DNA of 64,000 nt from Wenyingzhuangia aestuarii (GCF_011927765.1 NZ_JAATJG010000013.1:1-64000), one strand, 5' to 3'; numbered from the stretch's first letter, positions 8,521 through 17,726 are shown. Made by a program: numbers and translations. Notes: a model not told the origin generated them from the letters alone.

Positions 8521-10830
8521 TTATCCCGCTTTGTATATATTTTCTTGTAGCCTATAGTAGGCATTTAATAAAGTTTTCATGTCTCCAAAAGCCGTTTTGG
8601 CATCTTTGGGTGTTCCTAATTTTAGTTTTACCAAATCACCTAATTTATCACGTTGTAATTCCTCACTACCATACGCTTCGTAATGTTTTAGAACAAACTC
8701 TAAGAACTCACGTGCTTTTAAGTTTTTATAAATATTAAATAACTGAGGTTCTCCTTTTACGAATGCTACACGTTGTTTGCGTGTCATTAATTCGGAAGAA
8801 AAAGAAATATGAGATAATACATCAAAGATATCACATTCAGGAGAAGCAATCATGTTTCTTAAATCATTTAATTGTTCGTTGTCAAAACCTAGATCTGCTA
8901 ATTTTATCAATAAATCAGCTCTGGTATCTGGATTAGACCATATTTCTCGTAAATGATTTTCATCTTTGTAAATGGCAGGTAACTCCCCTATTAATTTTTC
9001 TAAAAATTCACGAGCAGTTAAAGGTTTTCCGTGTTCATCTATGTAACGAGTATCAATATCTGTTACTCTTAATTGTCGACCATTAGAAAGTTCTACTATT
9101 AATTTTTCTTTACGTACATAATCTTCTTCTGGTTCATTTGTTTTGGGTTTACGAAGTGGTTTTTGTATTTTTTCTCCTCCCGTTCCTTCAGTATCTATTT
9201 CTTCAGGTTCACCATCCCAATCTTTATCGTAAAACAAATTGGTTGCCCCAACAAAATCTATAATATTAAAAAAATCTTTTCCATCAAACACACGTGTCCC
9301 ACGACCAATGATTTGTTTGAACTCTACCATAGAACCAATGGGTGAGGTTAATACAATATTGCGTACATTTCTAGCATCAACACCTGTAGTTAACATTTTA
9401 GAAGAAGTTAAAATTACAGGAATGTCTTTATCATTGTCTTGAAAAGCCTCTAGCAACTCTCTTCCATTTTTTCCTTCATCACTGGTTATACGCACACAGT
9501 AATTAGTATCTACTACTTTTTTATGCTTATTGATGTAATCTCTTAGGTCTAAGGCATGGTCTTGATTGGCACAAAACACAATGGTTTTTTCCATTTTACC
9601 AATTTGCTGTAAAATGGTTTTTGCTACCAATTCAATTCTGTTTTTAAGTGTAATACTTTTGTTAAAATCTTTGATTTCGTACCTATCCTTGGTTACTTCT
9701 CCTTGTATGATTTTACTATCGTTAGTGTGTATGTATTCATCAATATTTGTGGTAATACGTTGTACTTTATAAGGAGTTAAAAATCCATCTTGAATCCCAT
9801 CTTTTAGGGAATATTCGTAAATAGGTTTTCCAAAGTATTTATACGTATCTACATTGTCTTCACGTTTTGGAGTTGCTGTTAAACCTAGATGAATTGCAGG
9901 ACTAAAATGATCTAAAATAGCTCTCCAGGAACCTTCTTCATTAGCAGAACCTCTGTGACATTCATCAATAATTATGATATCGAAAAAATCACTTGGATAT
10001 TCTTTATAATAGCCACCAATGTCTTCGCGCTCTGCAATGGCTTGGTATATAGCAAAAAAGATAAAAGCATTGGTAGGTACTATTCCGTTACGTTTTTTAA
10101 CTTCTTCACCATCAATTTTAATGACATCATTTTCATACGGATTAAACGTATTGATTGCTTGATCTGCCAATACATTTCTGTCTGCTAAAAAGAGTACACG
10201 AGGTCTTCGGTTTTCTCCTTCTATATTCCATTTAGCTGTTAATAATTTATGTACTATTTGAAATGAAATAAAGGTTTTCCCTGTTCCTGTAGCTAAGGTT
10301 AATAAAATTCTATTTTGGCCATCTGCAATGCTTTCCATTACTTTATTTACTGCAATTTCTTGGTAATAACGTGGTCCAAAATTCCCTGTTAATAGAAACG
10401 GAATGTTGTGTAATTGTTCTTTTAGTTTGTTCTTAGTTCCAAAAAGACGGTTATACAATTCTTTAGGTGTTGGAAAATTATCTATATAATCTCCTTTTCC
10501 TTTACTTCTATCAAATTCGTATATGCGTTTACCATTGGTTGCATATACAAAGTTTATTTTTAACTTTTCTGCATAGTCAAGTGCTTGCTGTAAACCTTTG
10601 GTTGGATGATCTCCTAGTTTTTTAGCCTCTACAATGGCCAAATTTGTATTATTGTACTTGAGTAAGTAATCTAAAAACAGTCGTTTTCCTCTTTTATTTC
10701 CTAACAGTTTTCTACCATCTGTAAAATAGTATTCTCTTACTATATGGATAGGTTCCCATTGACTCTCAACAAGTTTAGGATCGATGAAATTCGCTCTCGT
10801 ATCAGATTCTGAAATATTTTTCTTACCCAT
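8521..10830 (-). CDS. hsdR: Type I restriction endonuclease/translocase subunit HsdR (EcoEI-like)
   Basis: 769 residues. The HSDR_N nuclease lies at the N-terminus: FLDYLLKYN followed by IVEAKK near residue 67 gives the D...ExK pattern. A superfamily 2 helicase follows with Walker A ATGTGKT near 180 and DECH box (IIIDECHRG) near 287, then the second RecA lobe with GRGTR. The C-terminus resembles the EcoEI-R family domain. The protein translocates DNA and cuts it at unmodified sites. It is the first gene of the operon hsdR-ATPase-hsdM-hsdS-mcrB-mcrC. The shorter length compared with EcoKI-type HsdR (about 1,100) fits the EcoEI group. Confidence 0.94.
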   Translation of the reverse strand: MGKKNISESDTRANFIDPKLVESQWEPIHIVREYYFTDGRKLLGNKRGKRLFLDYLLKYNNTNLAIVEAKKLGDHPTKGLQQALDYAEKLKINFVYATNGKRIYEFDRSKGKGDYIDNFPTPKELYNRLFGTKNKLKEQLHNIPFLLTGNFGPRYYQEIAVNKVMESIADGQNRILLTLATGTGKTFISFQIVHKLLTAKWNIEGENRRPRVLFLADRNVLADQAINTFNPYENDVIKIDGEEVKKRNGIVPTNAFIFFAIYQAIAEREDIGGYYKEYPSDFFDIIIIDECHRGSANEEGSWRAILDHFSPAIHLGLTATPKREDNVDTYKYFGKPIYEYSLKDGIQDGFLTPYKVQRITTNIDEYIHTNDSKIIQGEVTKDRYEIKDFNKSITLKNRIELVAKTILQQIGKMEKTIVFCANQDHALDLRDYINKHKKVVDTNYCVRITSDEGKNGRELLEAFQDNDKDIPVILTSSKMLTTGVDARNVRNIVLTSPIGSMVEFKQIIGRGTRVFDGKDFFNIIDFVGATNLFYDKDWDGEPEEIDTEGTGGEKIQKPLRKPKTNEPEEDYVRKEKLIVELSNGRQLRVTDIDTRYIDEHGKPLTAREFLEKLIGELPAIYKDENHLREIWSNPDTRADLLIKLADLGFDNEQLNDLRNMIASPECDIFDVLSHISFSSELMTRKQRVAFVKGEPQLFNIYKNLKAREFLEFVLKHYEAYGSEELQRDKLGDLVKLKLGTPKDAKTAFGDMKTLLNAYYRLQENIYKAG

Positions 10831-10938
10831 TTAGCAATTCTTGGATTTAAGATATAAATATACAAAGACACTTTCTAAATTATTTTCATTTATTGATATT
10901 TGTTTTCATTTGTGTAGTTAGAGTACCCTTTTAAAAGA
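10831..10938. other. Short gap between hipT and hsdR
   Basis: This AT-rich stretch must contain the promoter of the type I/McrBC operon, because hipT upstream ends just to the right of it. I do not see a clean pair of Bacteroidota promoter boxes; a weak TGTCTTTG on the minus strand at about 10,872-10,879 is the best -7 candidate. Confidence 0.35.
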
Positions 10939-11895
10939 TTAATACTGTATCATCTCAATTTGTTTTGCTCTATCTTCAATTACTTTTTTTAACTGCTCTT
11001 TTTTAACTATTGTTAAAAAACTATTATCTATCAACTCATTCCATTTTTCCATTCCTTTTTCTATACGCTTAAATAAGTTACTGATAGCTTTAGTGGGGAT
11101 ATGAGCTTTATTCATTGCAGTTTCAAAATCACTTCTATTTAATTTTCTTTTTTTTCCATTTAAATTTAAAGCTAATTCTTCTTCGTCTTCAGGAATTAGA
11201 AGATTTACAGCTACCATATCATACACAGGAGTTAATTGATAATTTTGTTGATCTAAAGCTATTACCGAAAAATTCTTTAAATGCATATCATTGTTTCCTA
11301 TTAAAAAAGAAACTAATACTTGCTCATAAAATTTAACGACATGAATTAATGGGTTTTGCGTATAAGCTATAATTCCTTTTGCTATTTGCTCGTAAGATCC
11401 TTTATACTTATGCTCTGTAAGTCTATCTGTAAACTGACAGGCATCTTCCATAGGAAACTTAATATATCCTAATCCTCTATCAATCCTTCTTGTTAAATAA
11501 GCTAACGTACCATCTTTTAAAGGAATTAATAAAAAGGGAACGGTAGCAATACCACAAGCTTTAGCCAATAACATAGATAAAGCCTCAATTTCGGGCATTT
11601 GAGGATACAAATGGAAAGGTGGTTTTAAAATAAATTTTCCATTCAAAGCTCCTACGATAGTTAGTCTAGATTCTTTTTGTTCTTTTATAAACCCTAAAGA
11701 TAATTTAGGCTGTACACCAGTTACAATGACTCTTTGAGCAACATTTTGTTTCGCTAGATCTTCAATCTCTGAAACTTCATAATTTAAATTAAATACAGAT
11801 TCATCTTCTAGCCAAAACTCTTTTAAACATTTTTTATGGTAATTAGCAATTCCAGTATTTGGTTCTATTTTCTTTAAACAAGCTAAACAAATCAT
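10939..11895 (-). CDS. hipT: HipT-like serine/threonine kinase toxin (HipA C-terminal part)
   Basis: 318 residues. A HipA-type kinase without the N-terminal subdomain, which is encoded by the separate gene upstream. The Gly-rich ATP loop with its autophosphorylated serine is GVQPKLSL near residue 60; the catalytic loop is GNNDMHLKN near 201; the metal-binding motif is YDMVA near 224. Kinases of this family inactivate aminoacyl-tRNA synthetases (TrpS for E. coli HipT, GltX for HipA). The first 30 residues carry CLAC and HKKC, a possible zinc finger unusual for HipA of E. coli but common in short HipA-like proteins. The start overlaps hipS by 4 bases. Confidence 0.85.
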   Translation of the reverse strand: MICLACLKKIEPNTGIANYHKKCLKEFWLEDESVFNLNYEVSEIEDLAKQNVAQRVIVTGVQPKLSLGFIKEQKESRLTIVGALNGKFILKPPFHLYPQMPEIEALSMLLAKACGIATVPFLLIPLKDGTLAYLTRRIDRGLGYIKFPMEDACQFTDRLTEHKYKGSYEQIAKGIIAYTQNPLIHVVKFYEQVLVSFLIGNNDMHLKNFSVIALDQQNYQLTPVYDMVAVNLLIPEDEEELALNLNGKKRKLNRSDFETAMNKAHIPTKAISNLFKRIEKGMEKWNELIDNSFLTIVKKEQLKKVIEDRAKQIEMIQY

Positions 11896-12212
11896 AAGTC
11901 AACAGGAATTATACTTATATTACCTATACAGTCTCTACAAGTGGTTAATAGCAAGCCCATTCTATCTCTAGGGTTTAATTTCCAATTTTTATGAGCGATT
12001 TCTAATAGCCAACCTTCAGGTATAAGTCCATCAAAAAAAGAAAACATATATCTACTTTCAAAAGGTTTAGATTGCAAAGGAAGTGTTAGACTAACAGCTT
12101 TTGCTGAGTCATTTTTTAGATAATCTGCATCATAACAAAACACATAACCATCTTCGTTTTCAATTAACATCCCTGCTAGTTGATTATGAACCCATACTTC
12201 TCCTTGTCTCAT
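11892..12212 (-). CDS. hipS: HipS-like antitoxin (stand-alone HipA N-terminal subdomain)
   Basis: 106 residues matching only the N-terminal subdomain 1 of HipA: a short beta domain, then SLTLPL near residue 43 and FFDGLIPEGW near 61-70. In the tripartite HipBST systems this piece is a separate protein and acts as the antitoxin that blocks HipT. Gene order hipB-hipS-hipT, sizes and the overlaps (29 bases with hipB, 4 bases with hipT) match that system, so this is not simply a frameshifted hipA: both genes keep clean starts and stops. Confidence 0.82.
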   Translation of the reverse strand: MRQGEVWVHNQLAGMLIENEDGYVFCYDADYLKNDSAKAVSLTLPLQSKPFESRYMFSFFDGLIPEGWLLEIAHKNWKLNPRDRMGLLLTTCRDCIGNISIIPVDL

Positions 12213-12426
12213 CGCTTATAGATTTGATAGTTAATGTATGACCAAAAAACAATAATACTTGATTGATTTTATCAGTCATTAAATTAGGTTTTCCTTGTTC
12301 TAGTTCTCGTAAAAAACGTAAACCAACTCCTGTTATATCTGCTAATTCAACTTGAGTTAAGTTTGCTTTTTTGCGGCTCTCTCTTACAAACAAAGCAATG
12401 TCATTATTTCTATTTCGCTCCTCCAT
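12184..12426 (-). CDS. hipB: HipB-like helix-turn-helix repressor/antitoxin
   Basis: 80 residues from the ATG at 12,426 (MEERNRNND...). An XRE-type helix-turn-helix covers about residues 10-62: VRESRKKANLTQVELADITG then LRFLRELEQGKPNLMTDKI. It should repress its own operon and boost HipT control. An upstream in-frame GTG at 12,474 would add 16 hydrophobic residues that run across the operator, so I prefer the ATG. Three operator-like repeats lie immediately upstream. Confidence 0.85.
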   Translation of the reverse strand: MEERNRNNDIALFVRESRKKANLTQVELADITGVGLRFLRELEQGKPNLMTDKINQVLLFFGHTLTIKSISDETRRSMGS

Positions 12427-12430
12427 AATT

Positions 12431-12526
12431 ATACCTTTATGGGTGCAATATACTAAAATAAAACATAAATACACCCAATAGGGTATAAACTATAAAGTAA
12501 ATTATATTTTATACCTTTTAGGGTAT
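12431..12526 (-). promoter_or_regulatory. Three phased HipB operator repeats
   Basis: Three 16-base imperfect palindromes of the form ATACC-N6-GGTAT occur at 12,431-12,446 (ATACCTTTATGGGTGC), 12,471-12,486 (ACACCCAATAGGGTAT) and 12,511-12,526 (ATACCTTTTAGGGTAT). Their starts are exactly 40 bases apart, about four helical turns. The first ends 4 bases from the hipB start codon. The E. coli HipB operators have a comparable TATCC-N8-GGATA layout, so these are the likely autoregulatory sites; binding is inferred. Confidence 0.8.
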
Positions 12527-12591
12527 GAAACATGATTAGAAAAATACACGTTAACTAGTTATACTCTAATATTATCTATAGTAATTCATCA

Positions 12592-13323
12592 TCATTTATC
12601 GCTAATTCTATCTAATAACTTCTTGAAGTTTTCATAGATCTGACCCTCCATCATTTTGGAATTGTATTGAATATTTAAATATTCAATAATAACACTTATA
12701 TCATTAGATTTAACAATCCTTCCATTGTACTTTACAAAAGGACCATCTGTTTCTGTTAAAATTTTTTCTTTGGGAATACGACTTATTATCTTTTGTCCAT
12801 TAATAGATTTTATCATCGATGTATTAATTGAAAAATAATACCCTGACTCTACTATTTCATCAATTAATTTTAATCCACCAGTATACCAATGAAATATTGC
12901 ATTCTTTATTTTATGCTTTCTAAGCATCATAAGCACCTCTTTTTCAGCTTTTCTAGAATGTATACTTAATATCTTTTGTTTACTTGAAACAACCTGTAAA
13001 ATCTTTTCAAAACTATCTAATTGAATATTTTTTGTATTTATACCATCTTTTGAGAAATCTAATCCAACTTCTCCTATATATGAAGTATAATCAAGATACT
13101 TCATAAACAGAGGTAGTTCCTGAAAATGGTTTGAAGCCAATAGAGGATGTAAACCTAAAGCTAATCTTATTTTTTTTAGATTTTTGACATGAGGGTATCC
13201 CATCTTAAAATGACTAGGCAAATTGGTCATTCCTATAGTTAGGATACCATCTCTTTCCAAATCATTTATTAATGATTTTGGGTTAGGATACAAATCTACA
13301 TGGCAGTGAGTATCTATAATCAT
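12592..13323 (-). CDS. qatD: QatD: TatD-family metal-dependent nuclease
   Basis: 243 residues of the TatD hydrolase fold: metal ligands THCH at residues 5-8, a glutamate in YIGEVGLDFS near 83, histidines in LSIHSRKAE near 119 and IFHWYTGG near 144, and the closing aspartate in TETDGPF near 191. The protein is slightly short for housekeeping TatD (about 260). It shares 4 bases with qatC and is the last gene of the Qat operon. In Qat (QueC-like associated with ATPase and TatD) systems all four proteins are needed for phage defense; the nuclease substrate is not established here. Confidence 0.88.
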   Translation of the reverse strand: MIIDTHCHVDLYPNPKSLINDLERDGILTIGMTNLPSHFKMGYPHVKNLKKIRLALGLHPLLASNHFQELPLFMKYLDYTSYIGEVGLDFSKDGINTKNIQLDSFEKILQVVSSKQKILSIHSRKAEKEVLMMLRKHKIKNAIFHWYTGGLKLIDEIVESGYYFSINTSMIKSINGQKIISRIPKEKILTETDGPFVKYNGRIVKSNDISVIIEYLNIQYNSKMMEGQIYENFKKLLDRISDK

Positions 13324-14672
13324 AAACCTGATTTAACTATTATCTGATTATTTCCATAGACTCTAACGTATTCTTTTAGTTCTAATCTTGTACGCATTAC
13401 TAAGTCAGTATACTTATCTAACTTATTCATATCACAAACACCACTAACTATTAATTCATTTTGAATTTCTTTTTTAGAAAATGATTCATTTAAAAAACTT
13501 AAAAGAGCCGCAATATCTTGCCCTTTCTTCTTCTTAAAATCAAGATTATTTATATCATTCCCATATGATGTTTTATCATTAAAACCAATAACAGAAGCTC
13601 TTCTATATACACAAGGCATACATACACCACAATGAGTTCCAGAGAAATCCCAATGAGCACGATGCCCTCTTTTACCACAGGAATTTGAAGTATCTAATAA
13701 ATTAAAAAGACTATCTTGGTCTTTACATTTTAAAACCATCTCTCCTTTTGTACAAAACTCATATGGATTGAATATAGAAATATCAAAATCTAATTTACTC
13801 CAAATAAAATTTAATACAGAAAGTACTCTAGGATGGGTGGTTCTTGTACTACATGCACTTCTTCTAGAGGAACTTAAAGGAAAATTTAAGGAAACTGACC
13901 CATTTTCTGGAACGACAATACTTGATACTTTTTTTGACTGTGCAATAAGGAATGACATACCACTAAATAATAATGATCGACTTCTTAATGTTGTCTCAGT
14001 TTTTCTTATAGATGATCTCTCAAGAGACACATTAATAGAAGGAACATGTACATATTGTTTTCCATAAATAGGATTAATCATTTTTAATAAATCCTCCTGA
14101 TCTTTTTTAGGACCTCCCATTTTCCTATCATAGTGAGAAACTAATAATATTCTTTCATTAGTTTTTGATTTTAGGTGATCCAGAGCACCAATTAACGAAT
14201 CTAAACCTCCCGAAAATAAGTTCACATGAGTAAAATCACCTTCATACTCTTTTTCTAACGATAGCTTGGGAAAAGAAAATTTATTATAATAAAAACTTAC
14301 TCTCCAATAATCACCTGTTAAAAAAGACAGCATCTTTTCAATATCTAACTTGATTAATTCCCATAATTTTACATTTGATACTGGTATACTTATTTCAAAA
14401 TCTCTTGACCAACCATCTACTGAATTTTTCCTTCTTTCAATAAACCTATCAATACCATAGACTGATGCCGAAAAAAAGAAAAAATCGACAGCTAAATCAG
14501 ACGATAAATTCACAAAAGACAGCAAAGTATTAAAATCAATTTCAACATCAGCACACTCTACCTTATTTTGCACTATTCCTTTGAGTTCTAATCTCACTAT
14601 TTGATTCTCCTGTTTTTTTTGTTTTTTTATTACCTCAAATGAAGGTCTACCAACTTCTATTCTAGTCATCAT
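13320..14672 (-). CDS. qatC: QatC: QueC-like PP-loop ATPase
   Basis: 450 residues. A PP-loop nucleotide-binding motif LFSGGLDSL lies near residue 151; the C-terminal part has a QueC-like zinc site (C..C spread over about 332-357: SCGKRGH, THCGVCMPC). QueC makes the 7-cyano-7-deazaguanine precursor of queuosine, but QatC has a long extra N-terminal domain of about 140 residues and no preQ0 pathway genes nearby, so its reaction in defense is probably different (recent work on QueC-like defense proteins points to protein N-terminal modification; inference for this case). It overlaps qatB by 11 bases. Confidence 0.87.
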   Translation of the reverse strand: MMTRIEVGRPSFEVIKKQKKQENQIVRLELKGIVQNKVECADVEIDFNTLLSFVNLSSDLAVDFFFFSASVYGIDRFIERRKNSVDGWSRDFEISIPVSNVKLWELIKLDIEKMLSFLTGDYWRVSFYYNKFSFPKLSLEKEYEGDFTHVNLFSGGLDSLIGALDHLKSKTNERILLVSHYDRKMGGPKKDQEDLLKMINPIYGKQYVHVPSINVSLERSSIRKTETTLRSRSLLFSGMSFLIAQSKKVSSIVVPENGSVSLNFPLSSSRRSACSTRTTHPRVLSVLNFIWSKLDFDISIFNPYEFCTKGEMVLKCKDQDSLFNLLDTSNSCGKRGHRAHWDFSGTHCGVCMPCVYRRASVIGFNDKTSYGNDINNLDFKKKKGQDIAALLSFLNESFSKKEIQNELIVSGVCDMNKLDKYTDLVMRTRLELKEYVRVYGNNQIIVKSGL

Positions 14673-15495
14673 TGCTAATAATATTGATTATTGATTCAAA
14701 AATATTTTCTATTTCTCTATGCCCTTCTTTTCCACTCCAATCAATATTCTTAACTGATTTTTGTGTATTTAAAATTTCAATCCTACCTAAAATATCTTCT
14801 TTTATTATTGAAAAAGTCTCCATACTTATGCTTTTCCCTTTTTGCTGGTCAATTTTTTCAACAAATCGTTGTGATAAATGTTCAAATATGTAAAACCCAA
14901 AAAACCTACATAAAACATTCTCTAAAAGATTATTATCAACTACGTTCTTAATATAATCTTCAAATTTTTCAACATCGTCTCCTGTTTCTTCAATTATTTC
15001 ATCAAAAACTTCACAGCTAGCTTTACTTGCAGCTACTTCATCCATACCTGAACTATCATCTGACATATACATCAAAAGATGATTGATAATATCATCTACA
15101 GACTTTCCTACTAATGAGCCAAAACCTATATTATTTAATTCTCTTTCTACTCCATGCTGAGATACTCCAGAAAAAAAACTTGAAATTTTAATTGCTGATT
15201 TTCTTCCCCCTTTTCCAAAAGATTTTGAGCGACCACTTATAATAGAAGATTTACCTCCACCAGTTCTAATCAAATTATCAAATGTAGATTGTAAATGCTT
15301 CTCTCTTCTTTTTATAATTTTAACAAATTGCTTAGATTCATTTTCAAGAATCTCAGGTGTCTTCTCATCTTCAACATGAGAGTCTAATTTAGATTCATCC
15401 TCAACTGTTTTAGCAAGACCCGTAATAGCTCTACTTAAACTTCCCCAATTAGGCTCTCCAGTTACTCCTGGTATAATTCGTTGTGTTGTCCCCAT
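14662..15495 (-). CDS. qatB: QatB: conserved Qat defense component
   Basis: 277 residues. Starts with the N-terminal segment typical of QatB (GTTQRIIPGVTGEPNWGSLS), followed by a charged linker and a helical C-terminal domain of about 190 residues. No catalytic motif is visible. Its identity rests on that N-terminal pattern and on its place between the KAP ATPase (6-base gap) and the QueC-like gene (11-base overlap). Confidence 0.8.
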   Translation of the reverse strand: MGTTQRIIPGVTGEPNWGSLSRAITGLAKTVEDESKLDSHVEDEKTPEILENESKQFVKIIKRREKHLQSTFDNLIRTGGGKSSIISGRSKSFGKGGRKSAIKISSFFSGVSQHGVERELNNIGFGSLVGKSVDDIINHLLMYMSDDSSGMDEVAASKASCEVFDEIIEETGDDVEKFEDYIKNVVDNNLLENVLCRFFGFYIFEHLSQRFVEKIDQQKGKSISMETFSIIKEDILGRIEILNTQKSVKNIDWSGKEGHREIENIFESIINIISNDD

Positions 15496-15501
15496 TAATT
15501 A

Positions 15502-17364
15502 TTATTGGTTTAATTGTTTGTAAATTTTGGAATCCTTATCAAATAAATTAAGTATAATCTCAACATTACTATTATTTTTAATAGCTAGTTTAATCTGATT
15601 ACCTATACTAAAAGGTATTTTTGAATTATCAACGTTTTTTATCAGTCTTGAATAATATTCAATAGATTCCTGTACATCTAGAGACATGAATTCAATAAAT
15701 ATCTTATGTACATTAGTTTTTTCTGGATGTTTAGACAATTCTTTAACTAACAATGTATATAACGACTCTAAATCAACAGGAGACAACTTATCTTTAATCT
15801 CGGTATTTATAGTATTAGATAATATTTTACCTGACCCATGAGTTATTAACTTTTTAAACAATAAACGAATATGTGCTGGTATTAATGACGCTCCACTAAT
15901 TGTACCTGATAGTTGATCTCTAGATATCCAAAAGTAATCTCTCAAATCAACTTCTGATAACTTTGGTTCTGTTTTTAACCACATTAACATTTTAGATGTT
16001 GCCCAATCAGCTGAATATTTAGTTCTTAAGATTTCAATATTGGATTTTTCCGACAACTCTTCTAATTCTTGTAACTCTTTTGGTTCTCCTTGCTGACTTA
16101 CTTGCCATTCATAAATTTTCCTAAACAAACCAGGAACTGAATATTCTAAAACCATCAATTTTGCTAAAATATCAATCCTAAAATCATTTATTTTTGCAAT
16201 TTTAACAAGTCTATTTCTTAAAGTAAAAGTGTTTAAAAATCTTTTTATTTGTCTTGGGTTTCCATTCAAACCTTCAGTTATTATAGATGATAATGAAGCA
16301 ATAAGGGTAATACTCCCTCTTAATTTTTCATATTTAGCTTCATTAATAACATTCTTTAAATCTCCAAATCCATATGTCCCATATCTATTTCCTTCTCTAT
16401 AAGTATAAAAATTTGATAAAACTTTTTGAAAATCATCTCCTAATTCTTTTTTACAAAAGAGTAAAGTCATGTATGTTTCAACTTCATTATCTGACAAACG
16501 GGGAAGGTTATAAGGAACCTGAATAAGTTTTTCTAAATAATCATTAACTATTCGTTTATTTCTACTATTCGGATCATCTGATAATTCAATTCTGTCTGTT
16601 TTATACCTATATTCTATAGCATGTCTGACAATTCGAGGATCTGCACCAATAATAAAAGCTGTTTTCTCTACATTTAAAAAAAGTTTAATAGCCTCTAAAT
16701 TTTCTATAATTCTTTCAGGTGTACATCTATCTAAGTCATCTATAATAACAACTAGTTTTTTAATTTTAGAATCCCTAATAAGCTCACTAAAACCATCTCT
16801 AAACTCCCTTACAAGCATAGATTTCTCTTCTGGTTCTTCATCTTTAATAATTGATTTTAAAAAATTTTCAGAATCCTCTCCTTTTAATTTTTCTAAGATA
16901 ATAGACGAATCTAAACCTCCCAATTTATTCGCTAAATAAGGAATAAGCGAAGTACCTCCAGTAGAATAAGCTGATGCTATTGGTAATGCTACATTTTTGA
17001 AACCTAAACCCAAAACTCGCATCCAATCAACAGACTTAAGTAATTTTCTAGCTTTTATTTTAACTTCAGGAACAAATCTTTCGTTATCTTCGAAAGCTTT
17101 AACTATAGACTCTAATAATGCTGCTTTTGCATCATCATAGCCTTCAAACAGCCAACCATTAAAATATAGTACAAATGTTTCATCTTCTAACTTATCTAAC
17201 TCTTCTTTGGTTATTTTAAGTATACTAGATTTCCCACTTCCCCAATCACCAAAAACACCTATTGTTATTGGTAATAATAAATCATCTTTAATAACTTCTG
17301 TTATTAATTCAGCATGTACTTTAAATCCTAGTAAATCTTCTGAGGTTTCATTATCTGACCACAT
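15502..17364 (-). CDS. qatA: QatA: KAP-family P-loop NTPase
   Basis: 620 residues. Walker A FGDWGSGKSS at about 38-47 and Walker B VVIIDDLDRC near 205 identify a KAP NTPase. A moderately hydrophobic stretch (VALPIASAYSTGGTSLIPYL, ~128-147) sits inside the ATPase where KAP proteins often carry membrane helices; only one weak segment is seen here. It is the first gene of qatABCD and probably the sensor/energy component. Confidence 0.87.
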   Translation of the reverse strand: MWSDNETSEDLLGFKVHAELITEVIKDDLLLPITIGVFGDWGSGKSSILKITKEELDKLEDETFVLYFNGWLFEGYDDAKAALLESIVKAFEDNERFVPEVKIKARKLLKSVDWMRVLGLGFKNVALPIASAYSTGGTSLIPYLANKLGGLDSSIILEKLKGEDSENFLKSIIKDEEPEEKSMLVREFRDGFSELIRDSKIKKLVVIIDDLDRCTPERIIENLEAIKLFLNVEKTAFIIGADPRIVRHAIEYRYKTDRIELSDDPNSRNKRIVNDYLEKLIQVPYNLPRLSDNEVETYMTLLFCKKELGDDFQKVLSNFYTYREGNRYGTYGFGDLKNVINEAKYEKLRGSITLIASLSSIITEGLNGNPRQIKRFLNTFTLRNRLVKIAKINDFRIDILAKLMVLEYSVPGLFRKIYEWQVSQQGEPKELQELEELSEKSNIEILRTKYSADWATSKMLMWLKTEPKLSEVDLRDYFWISRDQLSGTISGASLIPAHIRLLFKKLITHGSGKILSNTINTEIKDKLSPVDLESLYTLLVKELSKHPEKTNVHKIFIEFMSLDVQESIEYYSRLIKNVDNSKIPFSIGNQIKLAIKNNSNVEIILNLFDKDSKIYKQLNQ

Positions 17365-17403
17365 ATAGCTTTTTTTTCTAAAAATAGAGAAAACTTATTT
17401 ATA

Positions 17404-17411
17404 CAAATGTA
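17404..17411 (-). promoter_or_regulatory. Possible -7 box for qatABCD
   Basis: CAAATGTA on the plus strand reads TACATTTG on the minus strand, a full match to the Bacteroidota -7 consensus TAnnTTTG, 40 bases before the qatA start. I do not find a convincing TTTG box 19-21 bases further upstream, so confidence is limited. Confidence 0.4.
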
Positions 17412-17726
17412 GGTTACATAGCTTTTTTTAACTTTAGTAATAAATACTTTTACTTATTTATAACATCGACTAGCTTTATGAGTTATAGCTTGAAGTATCA
17501 ATTACAAATTAAATCGATTTGTTAAATAGAATTTAACACCAATAAATAACTACAGCTATACTACACCAACAACTACACAAAACAACTACTAAACAGAGTG
17601 TTAACACTTACTGTATTGGTAAGTAAGCGTATCTAACAAAGGAGAACAAAAGAGCTTGTTAGTAGTTTTGGTACAGAAATAGTACAGCTCTACTCTGTTT
17701 GTTTATAGAATGGTATCCATTAATTA
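17412..17726. other. Intergenic region between folE and qatA
   Basis: About 315 bases without a gene. It contains the 3' end of the metal operon and the start region of qatA. Nested inverted repeats (AGAGCT at 17,651-17,656 with AGCTCT at 17,686-17,691, enclosing GTAC at 17,671-17,674 and 17,682-17,685) may terminate the folE transcript, followed on the minus strand by TTTTG. A GTGTTAACAC palindrome lies near 17,602. No ORF or RNA gene is recognised. Confidence 0.4.

Noticed and set aside
10939-12212. hipA broken by a frameshift into two pieces
   Set aside because: The two genes overlap by 4 bases with proper start and stop codons and match the sizes and order of hipS and hipT, so a genuine tripartite system explains them better.
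12427-12474. N-terminal extension of HipB from the GTG at 12,474
   Set aside because: The extra 16 residues are hydrophobic, run across the first operator repeat, and the conserved XRE domain starts after the ATG at 12,426.
17600-17612. Shared operator between host and phage (GTGTTAACAC here and at 44,378)
   Set aside because: A 10-base AT-containing palindrome can recur by chance in 64 kb of AT-rich DNA, and the two contexts are unrelated.
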